A DNA stretch of 27,712 bases from CBIFVZ01 sp966185765 (GTDB lineage Bacteria; Pseudomonadota; Gammaproteobacteria; Enterobacterales; Enterobacteriaceae): assembly GCA_966185765.1 (NCBI GenBank), contig CBIFVZ010000052.1, positions 1 to 27,712 on the forward strand, read 5' to 3'. Both the position numbers and the translations under genes were made by a program. The notes under the pieces are model-generated. The model was not told the origin of the DNA and did not search any database. It was given only the letters and a program-made list of their open reading frames with translations. Below, in pieces: positions 8,827 to 16,886 of this stretch; the first letter of the stretch is position 1, and every line of letters starts with the position of its first letter.

Positions 8827-10257
8827 TTATTCGTCGATGCTTCGCGGCTGCGGCTCGTCGGGCAGCAGTTGCCAGCGCGTATCGTCCTGAGAATAGATAT
8901 TGAGCGGTTCGCTCAGGCGTAGCGTAATCCAGTTTGAAGTTACGCGCTGGCCTTTCTCATCCTCAACCGTCACGGACAGCCGCCAGGCGTTTTCTGCCTC
9001 CGGGCTACTGTCCCAGGCTGGCATAATCACCGTCCAGCCGTCGGTAGAGGTATTTTTCGCCGGTGGCGTTAAACTGAGCGCCTGAGTATCACCCTGCCAG
9101 GTAATGTGCTTCACGCCGTGGCGTGAATGTACCTGCAATTTAAGCACCACGCTTTCAGCCGGGCCGAGTTGCCACGGTGGGGTCGCAAGATACACCGAGA
9201 GGGTTTTGCGCTGGCGATACTCCATCACCGGCAGGCCACTGCGCTCAACCCGGTCATAGCGGCTTCCACGCAAAGATGAGGTAGTGGCAACCTGTGCAGC
9301 TGACAGCTGTTGGGCAAGCGGCACGCCAAAGCGATAGTTGACCTTCAGCCCGAGGTCGTCCTGAGTATTACCGTTCTCCCCTTGCTTGTGGGTTGCCGTC
9401 AACGTCATCAGCGGAACGGGGGTGTAGCTCAGACCGACCTTCACCGCCAGCGGGTCGCGATAACCGGTGCCGGTATTGAACAAATCGACATTGTCACCAA
9501 AGTACTGCTCAAGGCTCACACTGGTATTGACATGCCGATAGAACGGCAGCCAGGCCTGTGCAGTTACGTCATATCCGCGCGCCATGCGCTGTTCCTGCGT
9601 CACACCGGTCAGTCGCCAGTCGCCCAGGGGCTGATAATAGTTAGCAGAAAGGCGCAGGTATTCACCCCATGCTTCAGCCCCCAGCCCGGCTCTGTGCAGG
9701 TTATCGTCAAACTGAGTGTCGTAAAAAGAGTTGTAACCCAAAAGCCAGTTACCCGTATTCCAACGTTGCCCAATACCGAAATTTCCCACCAGTCCTTGAT
9801 TAAGCTGGCTGACACCAAGCTGGCTCCAAGTCAAATGGCTGTCACTGTCATGCCAGGGCGTAAACAGCGAACCGCTGCTGCCAGAAAAGCTGCCTTCCTG
9901 GTCGACGGTCAACGTAAAATCAGTCCGCCCCCAGGGCGACAGTAAAGATTGTGCTTCGCTGGTCACCTTATCAGCCAGCACATCACGCAACTGAGTAAAG
10001 GCAAACTGACGCGCTTGCTCGACGGTGCTCAGTCCGTTATCCGTCATGCTGGCTTCACCAAAGGTTTTCACCATCGTAGCAAACGCTTTTTCACTATCGG
10101 CGTTTTCCGGCGCAGACCCGAGATCGGGCAGCGTATCACCGTCGTTGTCGAATGGATGTTGAGCCTGTTGTTCAAAGGAAGGTTGCACAGCAGCACTCTC
10201 TGCAGCAAGGCAAAGCGCGGTAACAGCAATGAGAAGCTTAAAATAGTGGTACTGCAT
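8827..10257 (-). CDS. ychO: Inverse autotransporter / intimin-like outer-membrane protein YchO
   Basis: This protein matches E. coli YchO (YchP) along its length. It is a predicted outer-membrane beta-barrel of the intimin/invasin (inverse autotransporter) family, whose role is poorly defined. From the ATG at 10257 it has 476 residues. It opens with a signal peptide (hydrophobic stretch about 6-17, alanine-rich end near residue 23). The intimin-type block follows with WLLGYNSFYDTQ, LRLSANYYQPL, SVSLEQYFGD and YRFGVPL, then an Ig-like tail with SLRGSRYDRV. No LysM module and no long repeat passenger are seen. The open frame extends 23 codons further upstream, but that stretch would put the signal peptide internally. 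Ribosome binding is weak (CAGAG). It converges on narL. Confidence 0.93.
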   Translation of the reverse strand: MQYHYFKLLIAVTALCLAAESAAVQPSFEQQAQHPFDNDGDTLPDLGSAPENADSEKAFATMVKTFGEASMTDNGLSTVEQARQFAFTQLRDVLADKVTSEAQSLLSPWGRTDFTLTVDQEGSFSGSSGSLFTPWHDSDSHLTWSQLGVSQLNQGLVGNFGIGQRWNTGNWLLGYNSFYDTQFDDNLHRAGLGAEAWGEYLRLSANYYQPLGDWRLTGVTQEQRMARGYDVTAQAWLPFYRHVNTSVSLEQYFGDNVDLFNTGTGYRDPLAVKVGLSYTPVPLMTLTATHKQGENGNTQDDLGLKVNYRFGVPLAQQLSAAQVATTSSLRGSRYDRVERSGLPVMEYRQRKTLSVYLATPPWQLGPAESVVLKLQVHSRHGVKHITWQGDTQALSLTPPAKNTSTDGWTVIMPAWDSSPEAENAWRLSVTVEDEKGQRVTSNWITLRLSEPLNIYSQDDTRWQLLPDEPQPRSIDE

Positions 10258-10316
10258 CACTCTGATAATGTAATCGTTTTTAACGTAAGGCCTGGCGCAG
10301 AAGAGTCTGACTGACG

Positions 10317-10322
10317 AGTATA
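10317..10322 (-). promoter_or_regulatory. Candidate -10 element for ychO
   Basis: Minus-strand TATACT lies about 60 bases upstream of the chosen ychO start. No good -35 is seen at standard spacing, so this is tentative. Confidence 0.35.
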
Positions 10323-10424
10323 ACATATCGCACCAGCCGGACTGCTGTCAGTTAAGTCCGTAAAATCGGTGAATAATACGATGTTGCGCTACGCTTAGCG
10401 GTGTCCGTTTAATGAGGAATTCCC

Positions 10425-10724
10425 ATGACCATCGTAAAGTTAACGCTCCTGACTGCCGCTGCACTCTTAAGTAACGCTACGCTTGCCGCCGAAAGCGCGA
10501 ATACTTCCTTACGCATTGAAGAGCGTTTTGCTCAACATGGTCGTGAAAAACCAGACTGCACCGGCAGCCTGCGCTGGGGTGAGCGCTGCCATTCTCAAAA
10601 CCTTGCCACACCGAGTTTTGGGCCTGCCATCGCCACACTGACTGCGACTCAACCCGTGTCGTTAATGCAGGAGACAGCTCCCCCCAAACATCACTCACTT
10701 TTGGCTCGCTTTATCCAGCAATGA
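10425..10724 (+). CDS. Small exported protein of unknown function (99 residues)
   Basis: I do not recognise this protein. It has a clear Sec signal peptide: Lys5, hydrophobic residues 6-16 and a likely cleavage near residue 21-22 (NATLAAES). The mature chain is about 77 residues with exactly two cysteines (Cys45 and Cys55) in KPDCTGSLRWGERCHS, which could form a periplasmic disulfide. The C-terminal part is low in complexity and ends in a basic-hydrophobic tail. GAGGAA lies seven bases upstream of the ATG, a good ribosome-binding sequence. It sits between ychO and ychN on its own strand, where I recall no E. coli K-12 gene. The signal peptide, ribosome-binding sequence and spacing support a real gene; the function is unknown. 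Confidence 0.72.
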   Translation: MTIVKLTLLTAAALLSNATLAAESANTSLRIEERFAQHGREKPDCTGSLRWGERCHSQNLATPSFGPAIATLTATQPVSLMQETAPPKHHSLLARFIQQ

Positions 10725-10727
10725 CGC

Positions 10728-10756
10728 TGGTGATGGTCACCCTCCCGGCATATACT
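10728..10756 (+). promoter_or_regulatory. Candidate ychN promoter
   Basis: TATACT (10751-10756) is a good -10 hexamer. TGGTGA (10728-10733) is a poor -35 at 17-base spacing. It lies about 45 bases upstream of ychN and just after the small exported-protein gene. Confidence 0.4.
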
Positions 10757-10798
10757 CCGGTCCTGGTGCAAGACTGACGCAAAGGAACAGGAGAGATA

Positions 10799-11152
10799 AT
10801 GCAAAAAATACTGATTATCGCTAACGGTGCGGCCTACGGCAGTGAATCCTTGTTTAACAGCCTCAGGCTGGCTATTGCCTTGCGTGAGCAAAACGACGCC
10901 CCTCAACTGCAGCTGTTTCTGATGTCTGATGCCGTGACTGCTGGCCTTCGCGGTCAGCGCCCTGCCGAAGGCTATAACATCCAGCAGATGCTGGAAATTC
11001 TCACCGCCCAGGGCGTTGCGGTAAAACTGTGTAAAACCTGCACTGACGGACGTGGCATGACGTCGCTGCCGCTTGTGGAAGGCGTGGAGATTGGCACGCT
11101 GATTGAGCTGGCACAGTGGACGCTGGCAGCTGACAAAGTTCTGACGTTCTGA
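10799..11152 (+). CDS. ychN: DsrE/F-like protein YchN
   Basis: The 117-residue protein is nearly identical in layout to E. coli YchN, a small cytoplasmic DsrE/DsrF-type protein. Its structure has been solved as a multimer, but its reaction is not established. The family hallmark is the conserved cysteine pair in VKLCKTCTDGRG (residues about 78-81), plus ANGAAYGSESLFNSLRLAIAL near the N-terminus. Sulfur-relay relatives use such cysteines as sulfur acceptors. That function is inferred here and not shown. AGGAGA lies nine bases upstream of the ATG. It is transcribed alone and converges on chaC, whose stop lies 14 bases beyond. Confidence 0.95.
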   Translation: MQKILIIANGAAYGSESLFNSLRLAIALREQNDAPQLQLFLMSDAVTAGLRGQRPAEGYNIQQMLEILTAQGVAVKLCKTCTDGRGMTSLPLVEGVEIGTLIELAQWTLAADKVLTF

Positions 11153-11165
11153 GTACGCCGGACTA

Positions 11166-11837
11166 TTATGGTTGCGGCGCGTTGCCCTGACAGCGGCGCA
11201 CCGCATCAAGCAAGTCGACCAGACCGTCATCGCGCATACCCAGTGATGCCAGCGCTTGCTCAAGCGAGAACAGGTACTGAGCATTGGTACCAAGTGGCCC
11301 GCTGGCGGTGGCGATCAGTGGCGCAATATGGGGTGCCTGAGTATCAGGCTCATAGAGCGGATGGCGAGGGTCCATAATGAACACCAGTGCACTCACCGTA
11401 CGCCCGTCATCAAGCGACAGGGGACACCAGCGCGGCAGGTAGCAGCCCGTTACCATCTCGCGCTTCCATAATAGCGTTAATTCCTGCTCCAGCGTCTCTT
11501 CTGCCAGCCGATAGGCAACACCCGTGGTCCTCCCTCCCTCTTTTAGGGCAAGCATTCTTCCAGGCTGGTGCACAGTTCCTCGCCCAACCGTCAAACGCAG
11601 GCAGAATGCCCGATGCCAGCCAGGTAGCGTGCCTGTGGCTGACTCGACAAATTCCAGCGCCGGATTCCATATCAGCGAACCATAGCCAAAAATCCACACC
11701 GGGCTGTCGTCTGGCCTGCAGGCAAGCGTAGCCGCCAGCGACGCAGCACGCTGTTCTGCCGACCACAGCAGCGTTTCTTCGATATCACCAAATGCCGTAC
11801 GGCAATCTGCTTTAAGTAAAAAATCCCGCGTTAACAC
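11166..11837 (-). CDS. chaC: Glutathione-specific gamma-glutamylcyclotransferase ChaC
   Basis: ChaC-family enzymes cleave glutathione to 5-oxoproline and Cys-Gly in the cytosol. The 223-residue protein matches E. coli ChaC through FGYGSLIWNP (the YGSL substrate-site motif at 52-55), GWHRAFCLRLTVGRGT, GRMLALKEGGRTTGVAYRL and PLGTNAQYLFSLEQ. Its C-terminal tail is about eight residues shorter than I recall for E. coli. The start is GTG, chosen because GGAGG lies six bases upstream and the sequence aligns with the family from residue 1. It lies downstream of chaB on the same strand with a gap of 138 bases, and I see no gene in that gap. The old link to calcium/proton antiport is by location only. 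Confidence 0.95.
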   Translation of the reverse strand: MLTRDFLLKADCRTAFGDIEETLLWSAEQRAASLAATLACRPDDSPVWIFGYGSLIWNPALEFVESATGTLPGWHRAFCLRLTVGRGTVHQPGRMLALKEGGRTTGVAYRLAEETLEQELTLLWKREMVTGCYLPRWCPLSLDDGRTVSALVFIMDPRHPLYEPDTQAPHIAPLIATASGPLGTNAQYLFSLEQALASLGMRDDGLVDLLDAVRRCQGNAPQP

Positions 11838-11975
11838 CTGCTACCTCCGCCACTGCCTGCTTCCCGGCACCATCAATTGCTCATGCGACGATATGCAATT
11901 TGCGGGCCGCTGGCAAGGCGACAGACTGGCGAGCGCACCTGGAGCAACAGCTTTGTCAGCGCAGCAACGATTTCT

Positions 11976-12209
11976 TCACGAATGCTTAGGATGCCAGCGT
12001 TCGTCATCACCTTTTTTGTAATTCTGTTTAACAGCGGCCCATGCAACACGGTGTGCGACTTCTTCACGGCTGGCGTCACCGCGCCGTGCGGATTTATCCT
12101 TGTACTGCTCCCAGGCGCTGTTAAAGGCTTCTTTATAAATATCCTGCGCATGGGCAGGAAGTACACCACGCACGCTTTCTGGTAGTTCACGTTTAGTTTT
12201 ATAAGGCAT
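11976..12209 (-). CDS. chaB: ChaB family protein, putative cation transport regulator
   Basis: The 77-residue protein matches E. coli ChaB (MPYKT, LPESVRGVLPAHAQDIYKEAF, VAHRVAWAAVKQNY). The fold is a small helical domain. The regulator label rests on the neighbouring chaA and has little direct support. GGAGGGG precedes the ATG by six bases. It is divergent from chaA, with a shared 284-base AT-rich control region, and is followed by chaC. Confidence 0.95.
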   Translation of the reverse strand: MPYKTKRELPESVRGVLPAHAQDIYKEAFNSAWEQYKDKSARRGDASREEVAHRVAWAAVKQNYKKGDDERWHPKHS

Positions 12210-12426
12210 ATCGCCCCTCCTCTCTCAGACGGATAACTATTAAGTGTGAACTACACGTCTTACTCTTGCCAGGAGCGCCTGAATATTTAATATTTGATAA
12301 TCACAACGCATTGTTAATAAAGGATATTAATAATAAACACTCGTAGTTATAGCCACGAAAAGTGTTTTTAACCCCAAGCAGTAAAATTTCGTAAAATATC
12401 CCCGCGCGGTCAAAATTTTTGATATT

Positions 12427-12455
12427 TTATCGTCCGTTCATAGCCTTACTATAAT
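12427..12455 (+). promoter_or_regulatory. Candidate chaA promoter
   Basis: A perfect -10 (TATAAT, 12450-12455) has a weak -35 (TTATCG, 12427-12432) at 17 bases. It lies 38 bases upstream of chaA. The rest of the chaB-chaA gap (12210-12493) is AT-rich with no gene seen. Confidence 0.5.
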
Positions 12456-12493
12456 GAAAACCTGGCATATACCTGTAAATCTGGAGAATTAAA

Positions 12494-13594
12494 ATGACAA
12501 AAAACCAAGAGGTGGTGAAAACCCGCCATAAGGAGACCTCTCTCATCTTCCCGGTGCTGGCGCTTGCCGTACTGTTTTTTTGGGGCGGCAGCCAGTTTAT
12601 TCCTGCGGTGGCTGGCATTAATCTTCTCGCGCTGGTCGGTATCCTGGCCAGTGCCTTCAGCGTAGTTCGTCATGCCGACGTCCTGGCGCATCGCCTCGGC
12701 GAACCTTACGGCTCATTGATTCTGAGCCTTTCCGTTGTCATTCTCGAAGTAAGCCTGATTTCTGCGTTAATGGCGACTGGCGACGCAGCGCCCGCCCTGA
12801 TGCGCGACACCCTTTATTCCATCATTATGATTGTCACCGGCGGTCTGGTCGGCTTTGCGCTGTTGTTGGGTGGCCGTAAATTTGCGACCCAGCACGTGAA
12901 CCTGTTTGGTATTAAGCAATACCTGATGGCTCTGTTCCCACTGGCGGTGATTGTGCTGGTCTTCCCGATGGCGCTGCCCGCAGGCAATTTCTCTGTTGGT
13001 CAGTCACTGCTGGTTGCGCTGATTTCTGCCGCCATGTATGGCGTTTTTCTGCTTATCCAGACTAAAACGCACCAGAGCCTGTTTGTGTATGAACACGAAG
13101 ATGAAGGTGACGACGACGACCCGCACCACGGTAAGCCGTCTGCGCACAGCAGCAAATGGCATGCAGCCTGGCTCATCGTCCACCTGATTGCGGTTATCTC
13201 TGTGACCAAGATGAACGCCGTGCCTCTGGAGTCCCTACTCTCCTGGATGAACGCCCCGGCGGCCTTTACCGGTTTCCTGGTCGCACTGCTGATTCTCTCA
13301 CCGGAAGGGCTGGGAGCCATTCGGGCCGTCATGCAAAACCAGGTGCAGCGCGCAATGAACCTGTTTTTTGGCTCCGTGCTGGCGACTATCTCGCTCACCG
13401 TACCCGCCGTTACGCTGATTGCCATCCTGACGGGCAACGAACTTATTTTCTCGCTCGGCGCACCAGAAATGGTCGTGATGCTGGCTTCTCTGGTGCTGTG
13501 CCAGATTTCATTCTCCACCGGACGCACCAATGTGCTGAACGGTTCGGCACACCTGGCACTGTTTGTTGCCTATCTGATGACCATCTTTGCGTGA
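12494..13594 (+). CDS. chaA: Sodium-potassium/proton antiporter ChaA
   Basis: ChaA is an inner-membrane antiporter of the CaCA superfamily that expels sodium, potassium or calcium in exchange for protons, mainly at alkaline pH. The 366-residue protein matches E. coli ChaA closely. It has about eleven hydrophobic segments and the two inverted alpha-repeat motifs with conserved glutamates (SLSVVILEVSLISALMATGD near 78-97, and LILSPEGLGAIRAVMQNQ in the second half). A strongly acidic central loop (EHEDEGDDDDPHH, about 200-212) follows, usually taken as a regulatory cation-sensing loop. GGAGAA lies upstream of the ATG. It is transcribed alone, with a terminator 10 bases after the stop. Confidence 0.97.
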   Translation: MTKNQEVVKTRHKETSLIFPVLALAVLFFWGGSQFIPAVAGINLLALVGILASAFSVVRHADVLAHRLGEPYGSLILSLSVVILEVSLISALMATGDAAPALMRDTLYSIIMIVTGGLVGFALLLGGRKFATQHVNLFGIKQYLMALFPLAVIVLVFPMALPAGNFSVGQSLLVALISAAMYGVFLLIQTKTHQSLFVYEHEDEGDDDDPHHGKPSAHSSKWHAAWLIVHLIAVISVTKMNAVPLESLLSWMNAPAAFTGFLVALLILSPEGLGAIRAVMQNQVQRAMNLFFGSVLATISLTVPAVTLIAILTGNELIFSLGAPEMVVMLASLVLCQISFSTGRTNVLNGSAHLALFVAYLMTIFA

Positions 13595-13603
13595 TTTCCC
13601 TGG

Positions 13604-13626
13604 CAGGCCGCCACGCGGCCTGTTTT
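13604..13626 (+). terminator. Rho-independent terminator of chaA
   Basis: An 8-bp stem (CAGGCCGC/GCGGCCTG) with a 3-base loop is followed by TTTT. It begins 10 bases after the chaA stop. From 13627 to the kdsA terminator I see no supported gene and no ldr/rdl-type toxin-antisense unit. Confidence 0.8.
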
Positions 13627-13892
13627 ACCCTTCAGCGCGCCCCAGCTACTGCGCTATCTGAATAGCGTCAATAACACGCTCGCGATTGCCCCTTGTTGAC
13701 AATGACTCCCGCACCTTCTTCCAGAACCTGATCGCCTCAGACAGTGATGGGCAATGACAGCATGTGCAGACAAGTATTGAGAACAGAGGGTGCACAAAAT
13801 TCTGCCGCTCATAGCGAACGGACGGTTATCATGCTCAGAGGATGCGCCTGTTATATCCGGGAAAAGCGACTAAAGATTGGGTTTCAGACAAT

Positions 13893-13924
13893 AAAAAAGC
13901 CGCTCTGCGGTAAAACAGAGCGGC
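13893..13924 (-). terminator. Rho-independent terminator of the hemA-kdsA operon
   Basis: A perfect 9-bp stem (GCCGCTCTG/CAGAGCGGC) with an 8-base loop is followed on the minus strand by six T. It lies 14 bases past the kdsA stop and closes the six-gene operon. Confidence 0.92.
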
Positions 13925-13937
13925 TCAGAACAGCGTA

Positions 13938-14792
13938 TTAATGGCTGGTATCAAGCTCGTCGAAGCTTTTCACCAGGTCATCAATGGCTTTAATCTGCTT
14001 AAGGAACGGCTCCAGCTTCGCCAGCGGCAGCGCCGACGGGCCATCACACTTCGCGTTCTCCGGGTCCGGGTGCGCTTCAATAAACAGGCCCGCCAGACCA
14101 GTCGCCATCCCTGCACGCGCAAGCTCGGTTACCTGCGCACGACGCCCGCCTGAAGCCGCACCAAACGGGTCGCGGCACTGCAGCGCGTGGGTCACGTCAA
14201 AAATCACCGGCGCGTTACCCGAGACTTTTTTCATAACGCTAAAGCCCAGCATGTCTACTACCAGGTTGTCATAACCGAAGTTGCTGCCGCGATCGCACAG
14301 GATAATCTTGTCGTTACCACCTTCGTGGAATTTATCGACGATATTGCCCATCTGACCCGGGCTGACAAACTGCGGCTTTTTCACATTAATGACCGCACCG
14401 GTCTTCGCCATCGCTTCTACCAGGTCGGTCTGGCGTGCCAGGAAGGCTGGCAGCTGAATCACGTCAACCACCTCGGCGACCGGTTGAGCCTGCTGCGGCT
14501 CATGAACATCAGTGATGATTTTCACGCCAAAAGTCTGCTTCAGCTCCTGGAAAATCTTCATCCCCTCTTCGAGGCCTGGGCCGCGATAAGAGTGGATGGA
14601 CGAACGGTTTGCCTTATCAAAAGAGGCTTTGAAGACGTAAGGGATGCCGAGTTTGTCGGTTACCGTGACGTAGTGTTCACAGATGCGCATCGCCAGGTCG
14701 CGGGACTCCAGCACGTTCATACCGCCAAACAGTACAAACGGCAGGTCGTTCGCGACATTGATGTCGCCAATGCTAACCACTTTTTGTTTCAT
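13938..14792 (-). CDS. kdsA: 3-deoxy-D-manno-octulosonate 8-phosphate synthase KdsA
   Basis: KdsA condenses phosphoenolpyruvate with arabinose 5-phosphate to Kdo 8-phosphate, the committed step to the Kdo of lipopolysaccharide. The 284-residue protein is nearly identical to E. coli KdsA. Asn26 (GGMNVLES) stands where metal-dependent enzymes carry a cysteine, so this belongs to the metal-independent class. Other conserved stretches are KASFDKANRSS, INVKKPQFVSPGQMGN and ALQCRDPFGAASGGRR. AAGGCG precedes the ATG. It is the last gene of the operon, 45 bases after sirB1. Confidence 0.99.
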   Translation of the reverse strand: MKQKVVSIGDINVANDLPFVLFGGMNVLESRDLAMRICEHYVTVTDKLGIPYVFKASFDKANRSSIHSYRGPGLEEGMKIFQELKQTFGVKIITDVHEPQQAQPVAEVVDVIQLPAFLARQTDLVEAMAKTGAVINVKKPQFVSPGQMGNIVDKFHEGGNDKIILCDRGSNFGYDNLVVDMLGFSVMKKVSGNAPVIFDVTHALQCRDPFGAASGGRRAQVTELARAGMATGLAGLFIEAHPDPENAKCDGPSALPLAKLEPFLKQIKAIDDLVKSFDELDTSH

Positions 14793-14837
14793 ATCTTCGC
14801 CTTATTGGTGTGAATCGAAACGGGCCGCGCCCGGCTG

Positions 14838-15647
14838 CTAGTGCAGCGTAATCTGTTTGTGTGAAATCGAGTTAATCTGCGCCTTGATCATCTCGCTTAT
14901 CGGGTCTTCCGGGCACTGCTCAACGAAATAGGTTAAGTCATTGAGCGCCACGTGTCCGCAGTCCAGCTGGGCATAGATAAGACCGCGATCGCGAATCTCG
15001 TAAGGATCTTCAGGGTTAAACTGCAACAGCACTTCGCTTGCGTGTAACGCCAGCTCCATCTGCCGCTCTTCCATCAGTGAGGTTTTCAGCGTGTCGAGCA
15101 GTTTGCGGATAACGTCAATATTGTCGGACTCATCCAGATCCTCATCAAACAACTGCGCTGCCGGGCCGATGTTGCCCTTGAGCCACACTTCAAGCGTGTG
15201 TTCATCAAGCGTTTCGCCGTTAAACGGGTTAATGAGCCACATTTCGCCATCCAGCCAGTCGGCACGCAGCAAAAGCTGAGTCGGGAATATCACCGGCATC
15301 AGTGGAATGTCCAGACTCTCGGCCACCCACAATAAAATCGCCCCGAGGGAGACCGCGCTGCCCTGGCGCTTATTGAGCACTTCATCGAGCCACAGCGCGT
15401 CTGACAGGCGATAAACGCCGTCCGCGTCACGAAAGCCCCATTTTTTATAAAACAGCTCCAGGAGCTTTTCGAGCTGCAAATCGTGATGCAACCCCTGGCA
15501 AATCTCTTCACGCGCCTGTGCAGCCAGCTGATCCAGCTGGGCACGCACCTGCTGCGTCGGAAAATTTTCGCGAATCTGCTGCGATATCTGAATGATCCCT
15601 TCACACAACGGTGCCTGATCAAAATCGAAATCGGCTAACAACTCCAT
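14838..15647 (-). CDS. sirB1: SirB1 family protein (transglutaminase-like and TPR domains)
   Basis: The 269-residue protein corresponds to E. coli YchA/SirB1. The central part (about 75-165) carries the transglutaminase-like core typical of the family (YRLSDALWLDEVL, QGSAVSLGAILLWVAE, PVIFPTQLLLR). The C-terminal part (about 195-265) is a tetratricopeptide-like helical region (LLQFNPEDPYEIRDRGLIYAQLDCGHVA). The biochemical role is not established. The Salmonella name came from effects on invasion-gene regulation that I would not transfer here. It starts three bases after the sirB2 stop, so it is coupled to it. Confidence 0.93.
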   Translation of the reverse strand: MELLADFDFDQAPLCEGIIQISQQIRENFPTQQVRAQLDQLAAQAREEICQGLHHDLQLEKLLELFYKKWGFRDADGVYRLSDALWLDEVLNKRQGSAVSLGAILLWVAESLDIPLMPVIFPTQLLLRADWLDGEMWLINPFNGETLDEHTLEVWLKGNIGPAAQLFDEDLDESDNIDVIRKLLDTLKTSLMEERQMELALHASEVLLQFNPEDPYEIRDRGLIYAQLDCGHVALNDLTYFVEQCPEDPISEMIKAQINSISHKQITLH

Positions 15648-15650
15648 GAC

Positions 15651-16040
15651 TTACCCCAGTAACGGTATTTTTGTGGTGGCGAGTTTGACGATGACATACA
15701 GCACCACCAACCCCAACAGGAAGGCAAACCAACGAACCTGCTGGCTGCGCGGGCGACGCCCAAGCGCGATAAAGCCCAAAACGATGTAGATAATAACGCC
15801 AAACAGCTTCTCAGTCAGCCATGCGCCCTGTGGCGTAAACGGCCAGAACTTCGCCATAACCATCAGTGCAACGCCGCTGAGCAGCATCACGGTGTCGTTG
15901 ACGTGTGGAACAATACGCACCCAGCGCTTTTGCGACATGGGTGACGCGCGGTACTGCCACCAGTAGCGCAGAATAAAAAGTGAGACGGAAAACAGAACCG
16001 TCAGTACATGCAGGTGCTTAAGCGCAAAATACGTCGCCAT
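15651..16040 (-). CDS. sirB2: SirB2 family inner-membrane protein
   Basis: The 129-residue protein corresponds to E. coli YchQ/SirB2. Four hydrophobic segments are visible (about 8-25, 47-65, 78-94 and 104-121). A conserved short motif, HVNDTVMLLSGV, lies at the second. Function is unknown. GGAG inside the end of prmC serves as its ribosome-binding sequence; the intergenic gap is three bases. Confidence 0.93.
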   Translation of the reverse strand: MATYFALKHLHVLTVLFSVSLFILRYWWQYRASPMSQKRWVRIVPHVNDTVMLLSGVALMVMAKFWPFTPQGAWLTEKLFGVIIYIVLGFIALGRRPRSQQVRWFAFLLGLVVLYVIVKLATTKIPLLG

Positions 16041-16043
16041 TGC

Positions 16044-16886
16044 TTACTCCATCATTGTTATACGTTGGCCCGCAGTGAGCCTTTCATTGCCACCATAGTC
16101 GCGGCAGGTTTCCACCTGCGTATAGCCTGCTTTATCAAATAGCGCACGCACTGGCGCACCTTGCTGCCAGCCATGTTCCAGCAGCAACCAACCGCCGGGC
16201 GCTAAAAACGTGCGCCCTTCTTCTATCAGCAGCCGTAAATCAGCAAGCCCGTTGTCGGTCGCCACCAGCGCGGAGCGCGGCTCAAAGCGCACATCGCCCT
16301 GACAGAGGTGCGGATCAGCGGCATCAATATACGGTGGATTGCTGACAATAAGATCAAAAGGCTGCGCATCAAGGGCAGCAAACCAGTTGCTTTGTCTAAT
16401 CGTCACATTGCGCACACCGAGATAATCAGCGTTACGCTGCGCCAGCGCAACCGCATCCGGGATCAAATCGAGCGCCACAATTTCACAATCAGGCCGCTCA
16501 CTGGCAAGCGCCAGTGCAATAGCGCCTGTGCCAGTACCCAGTTCAAGAATGCGACACGGCGTTGCAGGCAGCCGCGCGAGCGCCTGCTCGACCAGGCACT
16601 CGGTGTCAGGACGGGGAATCAAGGTAGCAGAAGAAACAAACAGCGCCATAGACCAGAACTCACGCACGCCAGTCAGGTGTGCCACAGGCTCACCGCGCAC
16701 GCGCCGCGCCAGCAGTGCATCAAGTTGCGCCTGTTCCTCAGGCGCCAGCCGCGTCTCGCCAAACGCAAGAATAAACGTGCGGCTCTTGCCCGTGACATGC
16801 CCAAGCAGGATTTCCGCATCGCGCCGTGGACTGTCGCCCGGTGAAAGCTGCGCAATAGCCCCGGCAAGCCACGTCTGGTAATCCAT
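16044..16886 (-). CDS. prmC: Release-factor glutamine N5-methyltransferase PrmC
   Basis: PrmC methylates the glutamine of the GGQ loop in release factors RF1 and RF2, which raises termination efficiency. The 280-residue protein has an N-terminal helical domain and then the S-adenosylmethionine-binding motif ELGTGTG (115-121). The catalytic NPPY is at residues 183-186, diagnostic for amide-nitrogen methyltransferases. The start codon shares one base with the prfA stop (TAATG), so enzyme and substrate are translationally coupled. An older name is hemK, from its position after hemA. Confidence 0.97.
   Translation of the reverse strand: MDYQTWLAGAIAQLSPGDSPRRDAEILLGHVTGKSRTFILAFGETRLAPEEQAQLDALLARRVRGEPVAHLTGVREFWSMALFVSSATLIPRPDTECLVEQALARLPATPCRILELGTGTGAIALALASERPDCEIVALDLIPDAVALAQRNADYLGVRNVTIRQSNWFAALDAQPFDLIVSNPPYIDAADPHLCQGDVRFEPRSALVATDNGLADLRLLIEEGRTFLAPGGWLLLEHGWQQGAPVRALFDKAGYTQVETCRDYGGNERLTAGQRITMME

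Noticed and set aside
11873..12190. Overlapping 100-codon frames on both strands at chaB
   Set aside because: They overlap the well-supported chaB gene and have no ribosome-binding or domain support.
13627..13892. Possible small gene or ldr-type toxin between chaA and kdsA
   Set aside because: E. coli K-12 has ldr/rdl units in this interval. Here I found no Ldr-like hydrophobic peptide. A plus-strand frame of 65 codons runs through the kdsA terminator. A minus-strand frame ending GNRERVIDAIQIAQ near 13650 has no clear start or family.
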